In this document: piece after piece, positions 16,553-25,483 of the stretch | How the letters are laid out: the number at the start of each line of letters is the position of its first letter | How positions within the stretch are numbered: position 1 is the stretch's first letter | Notes under the pieces: generated by a model | What the model was told of the DNA's origin: nothing | The model's database searches: none | Seen by the model: the letters and a program-made list of their open reading frames with translations, nothing else | Source of the DNA: Micavibrio_C sp046294845 | GTDB lineage: Bacteria; Pseudomonadota; Alphaproteobacteria; Micavibrionales; Micavibrionaceae | NCBI GenBank assembly: GCA_046294845.1 | Contig: JBKBNU010000001.1 | Location: 1,550,001-1,614,000, forward strand | Reading direction: 5' to 3' | DNA length: 64,000 nucleotides | Position numbers and translations under genes: made by a program

Positions 16553-19204
16553 TCATATTTTTTTGAATCGTATCGCTTTATATATCTCGCTTAAAAGAAC
16601 AAGGGGGATAGAGGCCGTGGCAATCAATAGCCATTCGGACCAGCCTAGCGGTACAGTATTAAAAACTTCTCGTAATGCAGGGATGTAGAGGGTTGCCATA
16701 TGTAGCACAATCATCGAGAAAACAGCCGCGATAAGCCAGGGATTGGAGTGCAAGCCCAGCCTGTACAGAGGGGTTTGCGGGCTACGAAAGTTCAGAACCA
16801 GTATATTTGAAAGTATTACAAGGGTCGTAAACGCGATTGTATTGGCAGTTTCATATGATGTACCCAAGTGATATCCATAAAGAAGCAATGTAATCAGGGA
16901 AATATAAGAGCCGAATAGAGTTAGAAGCAGAATGCTTGCTTTATCAAGCAGGGGTTGATCCAGATAGCGCGGTGGCACATTCATAATATTTTTTTCTGCC
17001 TTTTCAACGCTCAGAGACAGTGCTGTTACGCTGTCTGTCACAAGATTAATCCAGAGAATTTGCAGAGGGTATAAAATTAAAGGCATCCCCAATAATATGC
17101 TTATGAAGATTGTGATTGTTTCACCAACATTTGATGAAATGAGGTACTGCACTGATTTTCTTATATTGGCGTACTGTCTCCGGCCTTCTTCAATGGCATC
17201 AATTATGGAGGAAAAGTTATCATCTGACAAAATCATATCGGAGGCGCCCTTGGCAACATCAGTGCCACGAATACCCATGGCTATACCAATATCAGCTTGC
17301 TTCAAGGCGGGAGCATCGTTAACACCATCGCCCGTCATAGCGACCAGATGATTTGCTGATTGCAGTATCCTGACAATACGATACTTATCCTCGGGCACAG
17401 TACGTGCGAAAACAACATTCTCATCAAGAAGATGTAAAATTTCCTTATCATTCATATTTGCCAGATCGGCTCCATTGATGGCTTTATTAGCCCCAAAGCC
17501 AATTTGGTTTGCTATGGCAAGTGCAGTATCGGGTGAATCCCCTGTGATCATGACTACGCGAATGCCGGCACTGAGCGCCCTCGCCAGAGCTGGTTTTGTC
17601 TCTGGTCTGGGGGGGTCAATAATCCCGGCTATACCCAGAAAGACGAGTTCTGTTTCTGATGTTTCCTCATCAATTTCACTGCAAAAACTGATGGTCTTTC
17701 TGGCAATCGCTAAAGTGCGAAGACCTTCCTGTGCGAATTTCTGATGGGCCTGAATAATATTATGGCGCATTTTATCGTCAAGAGAGTACTCGCGGTCTTC
17801 AATCAAGATATTTTTCGCGTGACGCAGCAATATCTCAGGGGCGCCCTTTACATGCACGACTAAGCCGGTTGACGTCTTTTCAACAACGCTCATGCGCTTG
17901 CGCTCCGAGTTAAAAGAAAACTCTCCTGCAATCTCTACAGGATGATCTTCCAGCGCTGCCTTCTTTGCCAGTGTAATAAATGCCGCCTCTGTGGGCGAAC
18001 CCAGCGCTGTCCATCCTTTATCTGTTTTTGCTATGAGTGCATGGTTGCATATGCGAGCTGTTTCCAGAAATGCCTTGATGCCAGCATCGGCGAGAGGATC
18101 AATATCCTTGCCGTCCCGCATGAACGATCCGGAAGGCTCATAGCCAACGCCAGATACATTAACGATCCCGTTACCCAACCATATTTTCTGTACAGTCATT
18201 TCATTTTTGGTCAGCGTGCCCGTTTTGTCTGTACATATAACTGTTGCGGCCCCCAGTGTCTCGGCTGTCTGCAGGTGGCGCAATATGGCTTTACGCTGCG
18301 CCATAATCCGTACACCCAGTGCCAATGTAATTGTTACCACAGCAGGAAGGCCCTCAGGTATGGCTGAAACTGCCAAAGCAATACCCGACATGAGCATCTG
18401 TAGTGCGGGTTTACCATTAATCCAGCCTATCACCATGATTGCGGTGATTACAAAAGCCACAAGGACCGTTAGTTGTTGTGCGAGTTTGGATAGTTGACGC
18501 TGTAGCCGTGTTGATGTCTCGTGAATTTGCTTTGTCAGTGTGGCAATCCGCCCAAACTCTGTATTCAGACCTGTAGCTGTAACAACACCTAGTGCATTTC
18601 CATTTACAATATGCGTCCCCATCCAGACCATACAGGAGCGGCCAGAAATATGAGTATCTTCGGGTACGGGCGCGGTGCTTTTTTCTACAGATGTGGATTC
18701 CCCGGTAAGGGCAGACTCATCGGCTTTTAGGTTGGCAGCTTCAATAAGCCGGATATCGGCAGGGACGGCATTACCACTATCAAGTAATACAATGTCACCC
18801 GATACGAGAAGCTCTGCATCAATTGTCTGCATCAATCCATCACGAATGACCCGGCATCGCGGACTCAGCATTTTGCCAAGGTTCTGAAGGGCCGTCTCGG
18901 CCTTCCATTCCTGAATGAAACCAAGAATGCCATTAAGGGCTATAATTGCCAAAATGGCCGCTGCATCTATTAAATCCCCCAGAGCATAAGAGAGCAAAGC
19001 CGCCAATCCCAATATTATAATAAAAAAATTGGAAAACTGGCGCAGCAGGATTTTAGGCCAGCGCAGAGGCTGGGCCTGTATAATTTTGTTGGGTTCCTGT
19101 AATGCGTAACGCTCCGAAACCTGACTTGTCGAGAGGCCCTTGGAGGAGTTTGTTCCCAAAGCCCGTAAGGTTTCATCAGGTGAGGCGGTGTATAAAAGTT
19201 TCAT
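16553..19204 (-). CDS. P-type calcium-transporting ATPase (P2A, SERCA-like)
   Basis: 883-residue cation pump. Cytoplasmic motifs: the actuator loop TGES; the phosphorylation site with Asp near 327 in CTDKTGTLT; the nucleotide-binding KGAPE; MITGD; and the hinge GDGVNDAPALKQADIG. Membrane helix M4 has PEGLP, M5 has SSNVGE and M6 has NLVTDS; these Asn/Glu and Asn/Thr/Asp sets match the Ca2+-binding residues of SERCA (sites I and II), which is why calcium is favoured over Na+ or H+. An N-terminal cation-ATPase domain is present. It ends 23 bases from tRNA-Arg on the other strand and is divergent from the SLC13 permease across a 191-bp gap. Confidence 0.9.
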   Translation of the reverse strand: MKLLYTASPDETLRALGTNSSKGLSTSQVSERYALQEPNKIIQAQPLRWPKILLRQFSNFFIIILGLAALLSYALGDLIDAAAILAIIALNGILGFIQEWKAETALQNLGKMLSPRCRVIRDGLMQTIDAELLVSGDIVLLDSGNAVPADIRLIEAANLKADESALTGESTSVEKSTAPVPEDTHISGRSCMVWMGTHIVNGNALGVVTATGLNTEFGRIATLTKQIHETSTRLQRQLSKLAQQLTVLVAFVITAIMVIGWINGKPALQMLMSGIALAVSAIPEGLPAVVTITLALGVRIMAQRKAILRHLQTAETLGAATVICTDKTGTLTKNEMTVQKIWLGNGIVNVSGVGYEPSGSFMRDGKDIDPLADAGIKAFLETARICNHALIAKTDKGWTALGSPTEAAFITLAKKAALEDHPVEIAGEFSFNSERKRMSVVEKTSTGLVVHVKGAPEILLRHAKNILIEDREYSLDDKMRHNIIQAHQKFAQEGLRTLAIARKTISFCSEIDEETSETELVFLGIAGIIDPPRPETKPALARALSAGIRVVMITGDSPDTALAIANQIGFGANKAINGADLANMNDKEILHLLDENVVFARTVPEDKYRIVRILQSANHLVAMTGDGVNDAPALKQADIGIAMGIRGTDVAKGASDMILSDDNFSSIIDAIEEGRRQYANIRKSVQYLISSNVGETITIFISILLGMPLILYPLQILWINLVTDSVTALSLSVEKAEKNIMNVPPRYLDQPLLDKASILLLTLFGSYISLITLLLYGYHLGTSYETANTIAFTTLVILSNILVLNFRSPQTPLYRLGLHSNPWLIAAVFSMIVLHMATLYIPALREVFNTVPLGWSEWLLIATASIPLVLLSEIYKAIRFKKI

Positions 19205-19395
19205 GACTGGAGACTATACCTGACAGAGTGCCCCTGTATTGATTAATGTCAGTGTGCAAGGTTGTTTTTAATATAATTCCGCAGGCCATTTTACCGAATC
19301 ATATTTTCTGCTATACCAGCTAACCTTGCTGTTGATGTATTTCAATATACACTTACTCTGTACTATTTAAGCGCTCGATTAAAGGCTTTGATTGC

Positions 19396-21246
19396 ATGAC
19401 ATTTGAAATTGCCATCGTACTCATAACAGGAGTGCTGTTATTCAGCTTGCTGATCCGCCAATCAGCTCCCATGGAGGTTCTAGCTCTGGGGGCTGTGGCT
19501 GTTCTTATGGTTGCAGGCGTTTTGCAAACCAAAGACGTGTTGTCTGTTTTCGCCAATCCGGCGGCGATGACTGTCGCCAGTATGTTTGTCATCAGTGCGG
19601 CACTCGAGCGGACGGGTGTGATTGACTTTCTGGGTAAGGCCGCTATCAGGCTTTCAAAGATTAATATCTATCTGGCTTTTTCCCTGATATTTCTTGCAGT
19701 GTTTCTGGGGTCTTTCTTTATCAATAATACGACTGTTGTGCTGATAACCATTCCGGTTCTTGTGATGTTTGCCAGGCACGTCAATCTATCGGCTTCCAAA
19801 TTTCTTATTCCGCTTTCCTATATTTCTATTTTTGGGGGCACGTGTACCCTGATCGGCACATCAACAAATCTCTTGGTTGATGGCGTTGCCCAGCAGATGA
19901 ATGTCGAACCTTTCGGGATGTTCGAGATGTTTGTGCCAGGGGTGTGTATGGCATTGGTTGGTGCGGCATATTTATTTATTGCAGGAAGATTTCTGCTGCC
20001 GGACCGTCAATCTTTGATGGATATTTATAACAAAAATATATCCCGCAAATTTGTTTCCCAGATTGTGATTACGCCAGACTCAAAGCTTGTAGGAAAAACC
20101 ATAGTAGAAAGTGGCCTTACACGCGTAAACGGCTTTGAAATCATGCGCCATGTTAAGCATGGACAGGAAGATGCGGCCCGTCGTTATAAGAAACTCAGCC
20201 ATTCCGATATCGCGGCTATTTTGAGAACGCGGTTTTCAGCAGATCCTGCCGCAGGTGTGGCGGGAAATGAAGTAGATGTGCAGGCAATTTTACAGGTTGG
20301 CGATACGCTTGTTTTGCTATCAGATCAAAAAAATCTGATCAATCTGACCGACGCGCATGAAGTCTTGGGAGGTACCGATTTTGTAGCGGATGATACTGTA
20401 ACGATGGAGGCAATTCTGGCGCCTGGCTCACGTTTCATAGGAAGGATTATTGGGCGCATCAATCGTTTTAATGCCTATGGCGTGCAAATCTTGGCCGTAC
20501 ACCGGACAGATAATAATCTCCTTGATGACTTTGATACAGTACGGTTATCAGCGGCGGATACCGTTCTTATCCGTGGGGAAGAAGCCCGACTGATGGATAT
20601 GATTGATAATCATGAGGTTGTGAACCTGACCAAGCCTGAGCACGAGCCATATAAAAAGCGACACGCCTTATTGGTAGTAGCTGCATTGGTTGCGGCCATC
20701 CTGTCAGCTTCGTTTGGTTTGATGCCAATTGCGGGGGCAGCCTTTATTGCGGCCATATTTGTAGTGGTTACGGGTTGTCTTAATATCAAGGATGCCTATT
20801 CATCGCTTCACGGGAACGTTCTTTTTCTTATTTACGGTATGCTGGCGTTTAGTGTTGCCATGCAGAATTCGGGTGCGCTGGCCTTTATTGTCGAGGCCAT
20901 CATGGTTCATAGTGAATCCTGGCCGCCGCTTGTCGTTTTTGCCATTTTATATTTGCTGACATCCATCATAACCGAGTTCCTGAGCAATAACGCCGCCGCT
21001 GTCATGTTGACGCCGATTGCCGTGGGATTGGCGATGGAGATGGGGGTTGATCCCAAGATATTTGCCATGGCGGTGATGTTTGCCGCCAGTGCCAGTTTTG
21101 CTACGCCGATCGGCTACCAGACCAATACACTGGTCTTTAATGCCGGTGGCTACAAGTTCAAGGACTTCCTGAGGGTGGGCCTGCCGCTTAACATCATCAT
21201 GTGGCTGGCAGCCATAGTGATTATTCCCCATTTTATGGGCCTTTAA
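19396..21246 (+). CDS. SLC13/DASS-type permease with two RCK_C domains
   Basis: 616 residues. The first membrane half (about 1-205) has the conserved NNTTVVLITIPV and GTSTNLLVDG. Then come two cytoplasmic TrkA-C (RCK_C) domains (about 215-300 and 325-405: SKLVGKTIVESGLTRVNGFE, GSRFIGRIIGRINRFNAYG). The second membrane half (about 425-616) has FLSNNAAAVMLTPIA and FATPIGYQTNTLVF. This is the bacterial Na+/anion (sulfate, dicarboxylate) symporter layout; the RCK_C pair probably senses a ligand. Substrate unknown. Divergent from the Ca2+ ATPase gene. Confidence 0.9.
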   Translation: MTFEIAIVLITGVLLFSLLIRQSAPMEVLALGAVAVLMVAGVLQTKDVLSVFANPAAMTVASMFVISAALERTGVIDFLGKAAIRLSKINIYLAFSLIFLAVFLGSFFINNTTVVLITIPVLVMFARHVNLSASKFLIPLSYISIFGGTCTLIGTSTNLLVDGVAQQMNVEPFGMFEMFVPGVCMALVGAAYLFIAGRFLLPDRQSLMDIYNKNISRKFVSQIVITPDSKLVGKTIVESGLTRVNGFEIMRHVKHGQEDAARRYKKLSHSDIAAILRTRFSADPAAGVAGNEVDVQAILQVGDTLVLLSDQKNLINLTDAHEVLGGTDFVADDTVTMEAILAPGSRFIGRIIGRINRFNAYGVQILAVHRTDNNLLDDFDTVRLSAADTVLIRGEEARLMDMIDNHEVVNLTKPEHEPYKKRHALLVVAALVAAILSASFGLMPIAGAAFIAAIFVVVTGCLNIKDAYSSLHGNVLFLIYGMLAFSVAMQNSGALAFIVEAIMVHSESWPPLVVFAILYLLTSIITEFLSNNAAAVMLTPIAVGLAMEMGVDPKIFAMAVMFAASASFATPIGYQTNTLVFNAGGYKFKDFLRVGLPLNIIMWLAAIVIIPHFMGL

Positions 21247-21292
21247 GTCATTTGGCAGCCCTTAGGGTTATTTTCCAATAATCGGAATGCAC

Positions 21293-21327
21293 AAAAAAAG
21301 GTCCGGAGACCTTTTGGATCTCCGGAC
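21293..21327 (-). terminator. intrinsic terminator, oriented for minus-strand transcription
   Basis: Perfect 9-bp GC-rich stem (21301-21309 with 21319-21327, closing with CC/GG inside the loop). On the minus strand it is followed by C and seven T's (A-run at 21293-21299). On the plus strand no T-run follows, so it is a poor terminator for the SLC13 gene. No minus-strand gene lies upstream of it on that strand in the gap. Confidence 0.6.
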
Positions 21328-21837
21328 AAACGGCGGTAATAGAGGGTGTGTACATTCTTTATATGCCACTTCCGGATTCACTGCAAGAGGAAAAGAGGGG
21401 ATTTTAAATTTTTTTTATCCAGTTTCGAAACTTTCTGGAATATTAAGAAGAGGGCTGAAGTTATATCTAAATAAAATCAGAAGAAATAAGTAAATATTAC
21501 ATTAGATTTAGTAATTCTGGACTTATGTAACTATTATTATGCTGTTTTTTTTATATATTTAACTTTGTTTACTTGAATAGTTACTAAATATAGTTCCGAT
21601 TTTAAAAATTGTGATTAGGCATTATGCAAGATATACCCTTAAGAAAAGATGTATTACTCGGGCCTCTGCATAGATTTTTTTGCATGGCTGGGGTATTGTT
21701 TTTCATATATCTGAAATGAGGTTGCTGAAAGTTTTGGGGCAGTAAAAAGGGCTGATTGATTCTCAAAATACCTGAAAGTGATTCCTCTGCCTGTTAAGAG
21801 CGCCGCTTGAAAATCCAGAAGTTTGGGTAAGGGGTGT

Positions 21838-21867
21838 TTGGGAAGTCCTAAAGACAAATTGTATAAT
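21838..21867 (+). promoter_or_regulatory. sigma70-like promoter of the EAL-like gene
   Basis: TTGGGA at 21838-21843, an 18-bp spacer, and a perfect TATAAT at 21862-21867. The predicted start near 21874 gives a leader of about 130 nt before ATG 22006. Motif match only. Confidence 0.4.
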
Positions 21868-22005
21868 GATGGTAGCATGTTACTTCTTATCTGCATTTCG
21901 CAACTTAAGATAGGTATGTCTACCCCTAAGATAGCCCAATGACAGAGCCAAAAATCGAATTTTGTTAAGGGTCATGACTTTATCCTGAAACTGGGAGTAC
22001 ATGAC

Positions 22006-23373
22006 ATGACACAAGAAACTACACAAACAACATTACAGGATCAGGGACGTTTTGAAGTATCGGTTGAGGGCTTTGAAAGTGCAATCAAAGGGATTTCGGC
22101 AAACAGTATTCTGGATTTCGATCTGAAGGAATTTTTCCCGCAGGCATTTGTTCAAAACACCAATGTGCCGCGCTCGCTCGCACGACTGCTGCGCAAAAAT
22201 TGTGATGAAATTCTGGATCAGTATCGCGGGGTTTACGCCAATACCCAGGGCGGTGCTTTCAGGCTCTATTTTTATGATATTCCGGCAGCCATGGGCAAGA
22301 TCAAGTTGGAGATGATCATTGATCGCATGAAGGAAAGTGTTGAGATTGCGGAGGGGCACTCCACAGGTCCTGCAGAGATTATAAAGGTAGATGAAAGCAC
22401 GGATGTGGCAAAAAATGCTCCCAAAAAAGTAGGGCAATCAAATGCGGATGTTAGCCGTATTTTGAAGGAGGGACTGGGCAGTAATCCCAATCTCGAGACT
22501 TTCCATTTCTGGCTTAACCGCGTGATGCAGGATATGCTGCATAGTGGGCAGAAGCTGCCATTGACGCGTGATATGGCTGATTTGGCTTCCAAATCCGATA
22601 TACATTTCCTGCCATTCTGGAACTATGACAGTCAGATTATGTCGGGATCAATGGTTGTGGTGCGCGGCAATATTCCGGCATCCCAATATAATGATGGTGA
22701 AATCCCCCGTCAGGATCTGGCAGGATTATTTGCGGCTTGTCTGCAAATCAGGGGCTTACAACTCAAGGGCTCAAATGCCCTAGCTGTTGTTGATTTCAGG
22801 GTACAAACCTTGCAGGACAAGGATTGCAGTGAATTTTTGCTGGTGTTCTTCAAAATGTTGCCGCCAGAGATCAAGCGCAGTCTGATCATCGAGATCAAGG
22901 GGATGCCATCCAGTGCTGTGCCAACATCACTGATCACCACGATTGAGAGGATGAGCGGCTTTGTAAGGGCCTATAGTTTTGATACTGGCATTCTCGCCAA
23001 TATCAGCTATCAAAGAAGCTTCCCGAAATTGCACGCTTGCGGCTTTGATGTTTCTGAAGTGCCGATGCCCACAGAAGAGCTTGTCAGGCTGATTAACAAA
23101 TATGCGGAGAACCAGAAGAAACACGGCGTAAAATATTATATCAAGGGCGTTTCTTCGGCCGAGGTGTTTGATGCGGCGGTGAAGGCCGGTTTCAACTATG
23201 TCTCGGGTAATTACATCAGGCCCGCACAGAAGATCTGCTGGCCAGCCCAGCAAATGACAATTGCCATGATTAAAAACCCGGGACCTCTGGCTCGCAGTAG
23301 CAGCAATGTTTCAGCGGCAGCTTCTGAAAAGACATCAAGATCCGGAGAGGGCCAGCAACTCAGCAAGAATTGA
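22006..23373 (+). CDS. uncharacterised protein with a degenerate EAL-like C-terminal half
   Basis: 455 residues, no signal or membrane segment. No family was recognised for the N-terminal half (a helical region with the RSLARLLRKNCDEILDQYRG stretch). From about residue 200 to 425 the order of segments follows the EAL phosphodiesterase fold: a start resembling the EAL strand (FLPFWNYDSQIMSG), then NALAVVDFRV, LIIEIKGMP (where EITE is expected), YSFDTGIL (where DDFG is expected), FDVSEVPMP (KID position), and YYIKGVSSAEVFDAAVKAGF followed by VSGNYIRPAQ (where AEGVE and the GYLFGRP end are expected). Metal-binding acidic residues of the active site are mostly absent, so it should not hydrolyse c-di-GMP; a binding or scaffold role is inference. 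Monocistronic, between a promoter and a clear terminator. Confidence 0.7.
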   Translation: MTQETTQTTLQDQGRFEVSVEGFESAIKGISANSILDFDLKEFFPQAFVQNTNVPRSLARLLRKNCDEILDQYRGVYANTQGGAFRLYFYDIPAAMGKIKLEMIIDRMKESVEIAEGHSTGPAEIIKVDESTDVAKNAPKKVGQSNADVSRILKEGLGSNPNLETFHFWLNRVMQDMLHSGQKLPLTRDMADLASKSDIHFLPFWNYDSQIMSGSMVVVRGNIPASQYNDGEIPRQDLAGLFAACLQIRGLQLKGSNALAVVDFRVQTLQDKDCSEFLLVFFKMLPPEIKRSLIIEIKGMPSSAVPTSLITTIERMSGFVRAYSFDTGILANISYQRSFPKLHACGFDVSEVPMPTEELVRLINKYAENQKKHGVKYYIKGVSSAEVFDAAVKAGFNYVSGNYIRPAQKICWPAQQMTIAMIKNPGPLARSSSNVSAAASEKTSRSGEGQQLSKN

Positions 23374-23404
23374 GTACCGAAGGCGCATAATTGATAATTT
23401 CAAG

Positions 23405-23443
23405 AATATGGTTCTAAAACATAGTGTTAGGACCATATTTTTT
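23405..23443 (+). terminator. intrinsic terminator of the EAL-like gene
   Basis: 13-bp stem (23405-23417 with 23427-23439, one G-T wobble) followed by a run of T's to 23443. Classic Rho-independent form. Confidence 0.85.
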
Positions 23444-23466
23444 ATGGTGTTTTATCCTGTAATTAA

Positions 23467-23495
23467 TTGCATTATCGAAACTATGCCCCTATAAT
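23467..23495 (+). promoter_or_regulatory. strong sigma70-like promoter of adenine deaminase
   Basis: TTGCAT at 23467-23472, a 17-bp spacer and a perfect TATAAT at 23490-23495. The predicted start is near 23502, giving a short leader of about 37 nt to ATG 23539. It directly follows the terminator of the previous gene. Confidence 0.65.
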
Positions 23496-23534
23496 CCCTC
23501 CCGAATAGCGGTTTGCCAGTCCTCGGGAGGGATT
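23493..23534 (+). promoter_or_regulatory. 12-bp perfect inverted repeat joining the promoter and ribosome site of adenine deaminase
   Basis: Left arm 23493-23504 (AATCCCTCCCGA) and right arm 23523-23534 (TCGGGAGGGATT) with an 18-base centre. The left arm overlaps the -10 element and predicted transcription start; the right arm contains the GGGAGGG ribosome site. In read-through RNA the arms would pair and bury the ribosome site. In RNA begun at the local promoter most of the left arm is absent. It could also be an operator for a dimeric repressor. Confidence 0.6.
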
Positions 23535-23538
23535 AAGA

Positions 23539-25335
23539 ATGAGCATCGAAAAGAAAAAGCAGATCATTGACGCTGCCCTCGGGCGGGAACCTGCCGATCT
23601 TGTTATCAAGAATGTCTCCATTCTAAACGTCGCCACCGGTTCTTTAGGGGTAGGGGATATCGCGATTACCAACGGCCAGATCGTGGGCACTTACGATAGC
23701 TATCAGGGAAAAGAGGAAATCGATGGCACAGGACTGACCGCTGTTCCGGGCTTTATCGATACCCATATCCATATCGAGAGCACGGCGCTTACACCGCATG
23801 AATTTGATCGCTGCGCGCTGCCGCTCGGTACCACCACAGTGATGTGCGATCCGCATGAAATTGCCAACGTGCTGGGCAAACCGGGTATCCAGTATTTCCT
23901 TGATTCAGCCGAAAATGCATTGATGGATGTTTTTGTTCAGCTTTCGCCTTGCGTGCCTGCAACCCAGATGGAAACATCGGGCGCTGTTCTGAAGGCCGCC
24001 GATTTGTTGACTTTTAAGGATTATCCCACGCGCCGTGACCGTCCGCGCGTTTTCGGCTTGGCCGAATTCATGGATATTGGCGGCGTTCTGGGGAAAGACA
24101 AAGATGCTCTCGATAAACTGGAAGCATTCGATGGCCAGCATGTGGGCGGGCATTTGCCGGGTATTCGCGGCAAGGCCCTGAACGGCATGGCCAACTTTGT
24201 TTGTGATTGCCATGAATCAACCAGCCATGAAGAAGGTTGGGAAAAGCTGGAAAAGGGCATCCATGTCTTTATTCGTGAAGGGACCGCCGCCAAGAACCTT
24301 GCGGGCCTTTTTAATCTGATCAATACCTATACGGCACCGCGTCTGGGCTTTTGTTCCGATGACCGCAAGCCTACAGATATGCGCCGTGAAGGCCATATTG
24401 ATCATTTGATCCGTTCTGCCATTGCCAAGGGCTTGGATGAACGTGCCGATGAATTGGCTGATCCTGCCAAGCGTCGCGAATTTGTGGCCTCGGTTTACCG
24501 GATTGCCACATTGTCTGCGGCCGAAGGTTATGGTTTGCGTGACCGCGGTCTGATTGCCCCGGGACGCCGTGCCGACATCGTGCTGTTGAATGATCTGGAA
24601 AGCTGCGCCATCCAGAGTGTATTGAAGGATGGGAATGTTATTACTGAAGAGAGCTTCGCAAGCCGCCAGAAAATTGACCCTGTCGGTTATGGTTCGGTCA
24701 AATTGAAAGAAGTAACCGCAGATGACTTTGCTGTCACCGCAACAGCAGGGCAGGCGATTGATGTGATCGGTCTGGTTCCGAATGAAATCGTGACAGATCA
24801 TTTGAAAGAGATTCTGCCCGTGGATGCCCAAGGGTTTATCCAGCCTGATCCGGCCCGTGACATACTGAAAATTGCCGTGCTGGAACGCCATGGCAAGAAC
24901 GGCAATATTGGCCGCTGCTTTGTGAAGGGTTTTGATCTTGATGGCCTGACACTGGCCTCCACCATCGGCCACGACAGCCACAACATTACGGTTGTTGGTG
25001 AATCCGATGATGATATGGCTGTGGCGGTTAACCGTCTGCGCGAAATTCAGGGGGGATTTGTCGCCGTGAAAGATGGCGTGGTTGCCGCCGAAGTGCCTCT
25101 GCCTGTTGCGGGACTGATGTCGGATAAGCCGTATGAGGAGGTTATTGATGATCTGGACCAGATGGCCAAGGTTGTCGAACCGAAAAAGTTTCTGACACTG
25201 GCATTTCTGTCCTTAAGTGTTATTCCCAATCTAAAAGTGAATGACTGGGGGATCACAAAATTTGATCCTGCCAATGGCGACTTGGGACCCGCCCTGATTG
25301 TTGACCAGCGCAAAGGGTCAGCGCTGAGGCCTTAG
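23539..25335 (+). CDS. ade: adenine deaminase
   Basis: Amidohydrolase that converts adenine to hypoxanthine and ammonia in purine salvage; 598 residues, usual for bacterial Ade. Metal-binding motif DTHIHIES (about 74-81) and CDPHE near 115 are typical of the family, as are GHLPGIRG, FCSDDRKP, and the C-terminal domain with TIGHDSHN and GGFVAVKDG. Mn2+ or Fe2+ is the usual cofactor. GGGAGGG precedes the start but lies inside one arm of a perfect inverted repeat. Single gene. Confidence 0.96.
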   Translation: MSIEKKKQIIDAALGREPADLVIKNVSILNVATGSLGVGDIAITNGQIVGTYDSYQGKEEIDGTGLTAVPGFIDTHIHIESTALTPHEFDRCALPLGTTTVMCDPHEIANVLGKPGIQYFLDSAENALMDVFVQLSPCVPATQMETSGAVLKAADLLTFKDYPTRRDRPRVFGLAEFMDIGGVLGKDKDALDKLEAFDGQHVGGHLPGIRGKALNGMANFVCDCHESTSHEEGWEKLEKGIHVFIREGTAAKNLAGLFNLINTYTAPRLGFCSDDRKPTDMRREGHIDHLIRSAIAKGLDERADELADPAKRREFVASVYRIATLSAAEGYGLRDRGLIAPGRRADIVLLNDLESCAIQSVLKDGNVITEESFASRQKIDPVGYGSVKLKEVTADDFAVTATAGQAIDVIGLVPNEIVTDHLKEILPVDAQGFIQPDPARDILKIAVLERHGKNGNIGRCFVKGFDLDGLTLASTIGHDSHNITVVGESDDDMAVAVNRLREIQGGFVAVKDGVVAAEVPLPVAGLMSDKPYEEVIDDLDQMAKVVEPKKFLTLAFLSLSVIPNLKVNDWGITKFDPANGDLGPALIVDQRKGSALRP

Positions 25336-25483
25336 GGGCTTAGATGCAATTGTTTGAGGATCTATCGATAGTCTTTTTTCTGAGTTTAAGTATGGAATAG
25401 CTAGCCAACGTATGATGACAATACGTGCCCAGTGAAATTGAATTTTTCAAAGAATGTGTCGGTAAATAAAGGAGTGAAATAAA

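Larger units (their letters stand above)
21247..22005. other. 759-bp gap without a convincing protein gene
   Basis: Between the SLC13 permease and the EAL-like gene. It holds a strong hairpin next to an A-run (21293-21327), a very AT-rich middle (about 21400-21660) and a candidate promoter (21838-21867) for the gene to the right. The short open frames in it have no ribosome site, no hydrophobic or domain pattern, and read as chance. A minus-strand small RNA ending at the hairpin is possible. Confidence 0.6.

Noticed and set aside
21287..21493. Plus-strand 68-residue frame in the long gap
   Set aside because: It runs through the terminator hairpin, has no ribosome site and no recognisable pattern.
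21654..21896. Minus-strand 80-residue frame in the long gap
   Set aside because: No ribosome site, no domain, and it overlaps the promoter of the following gene.
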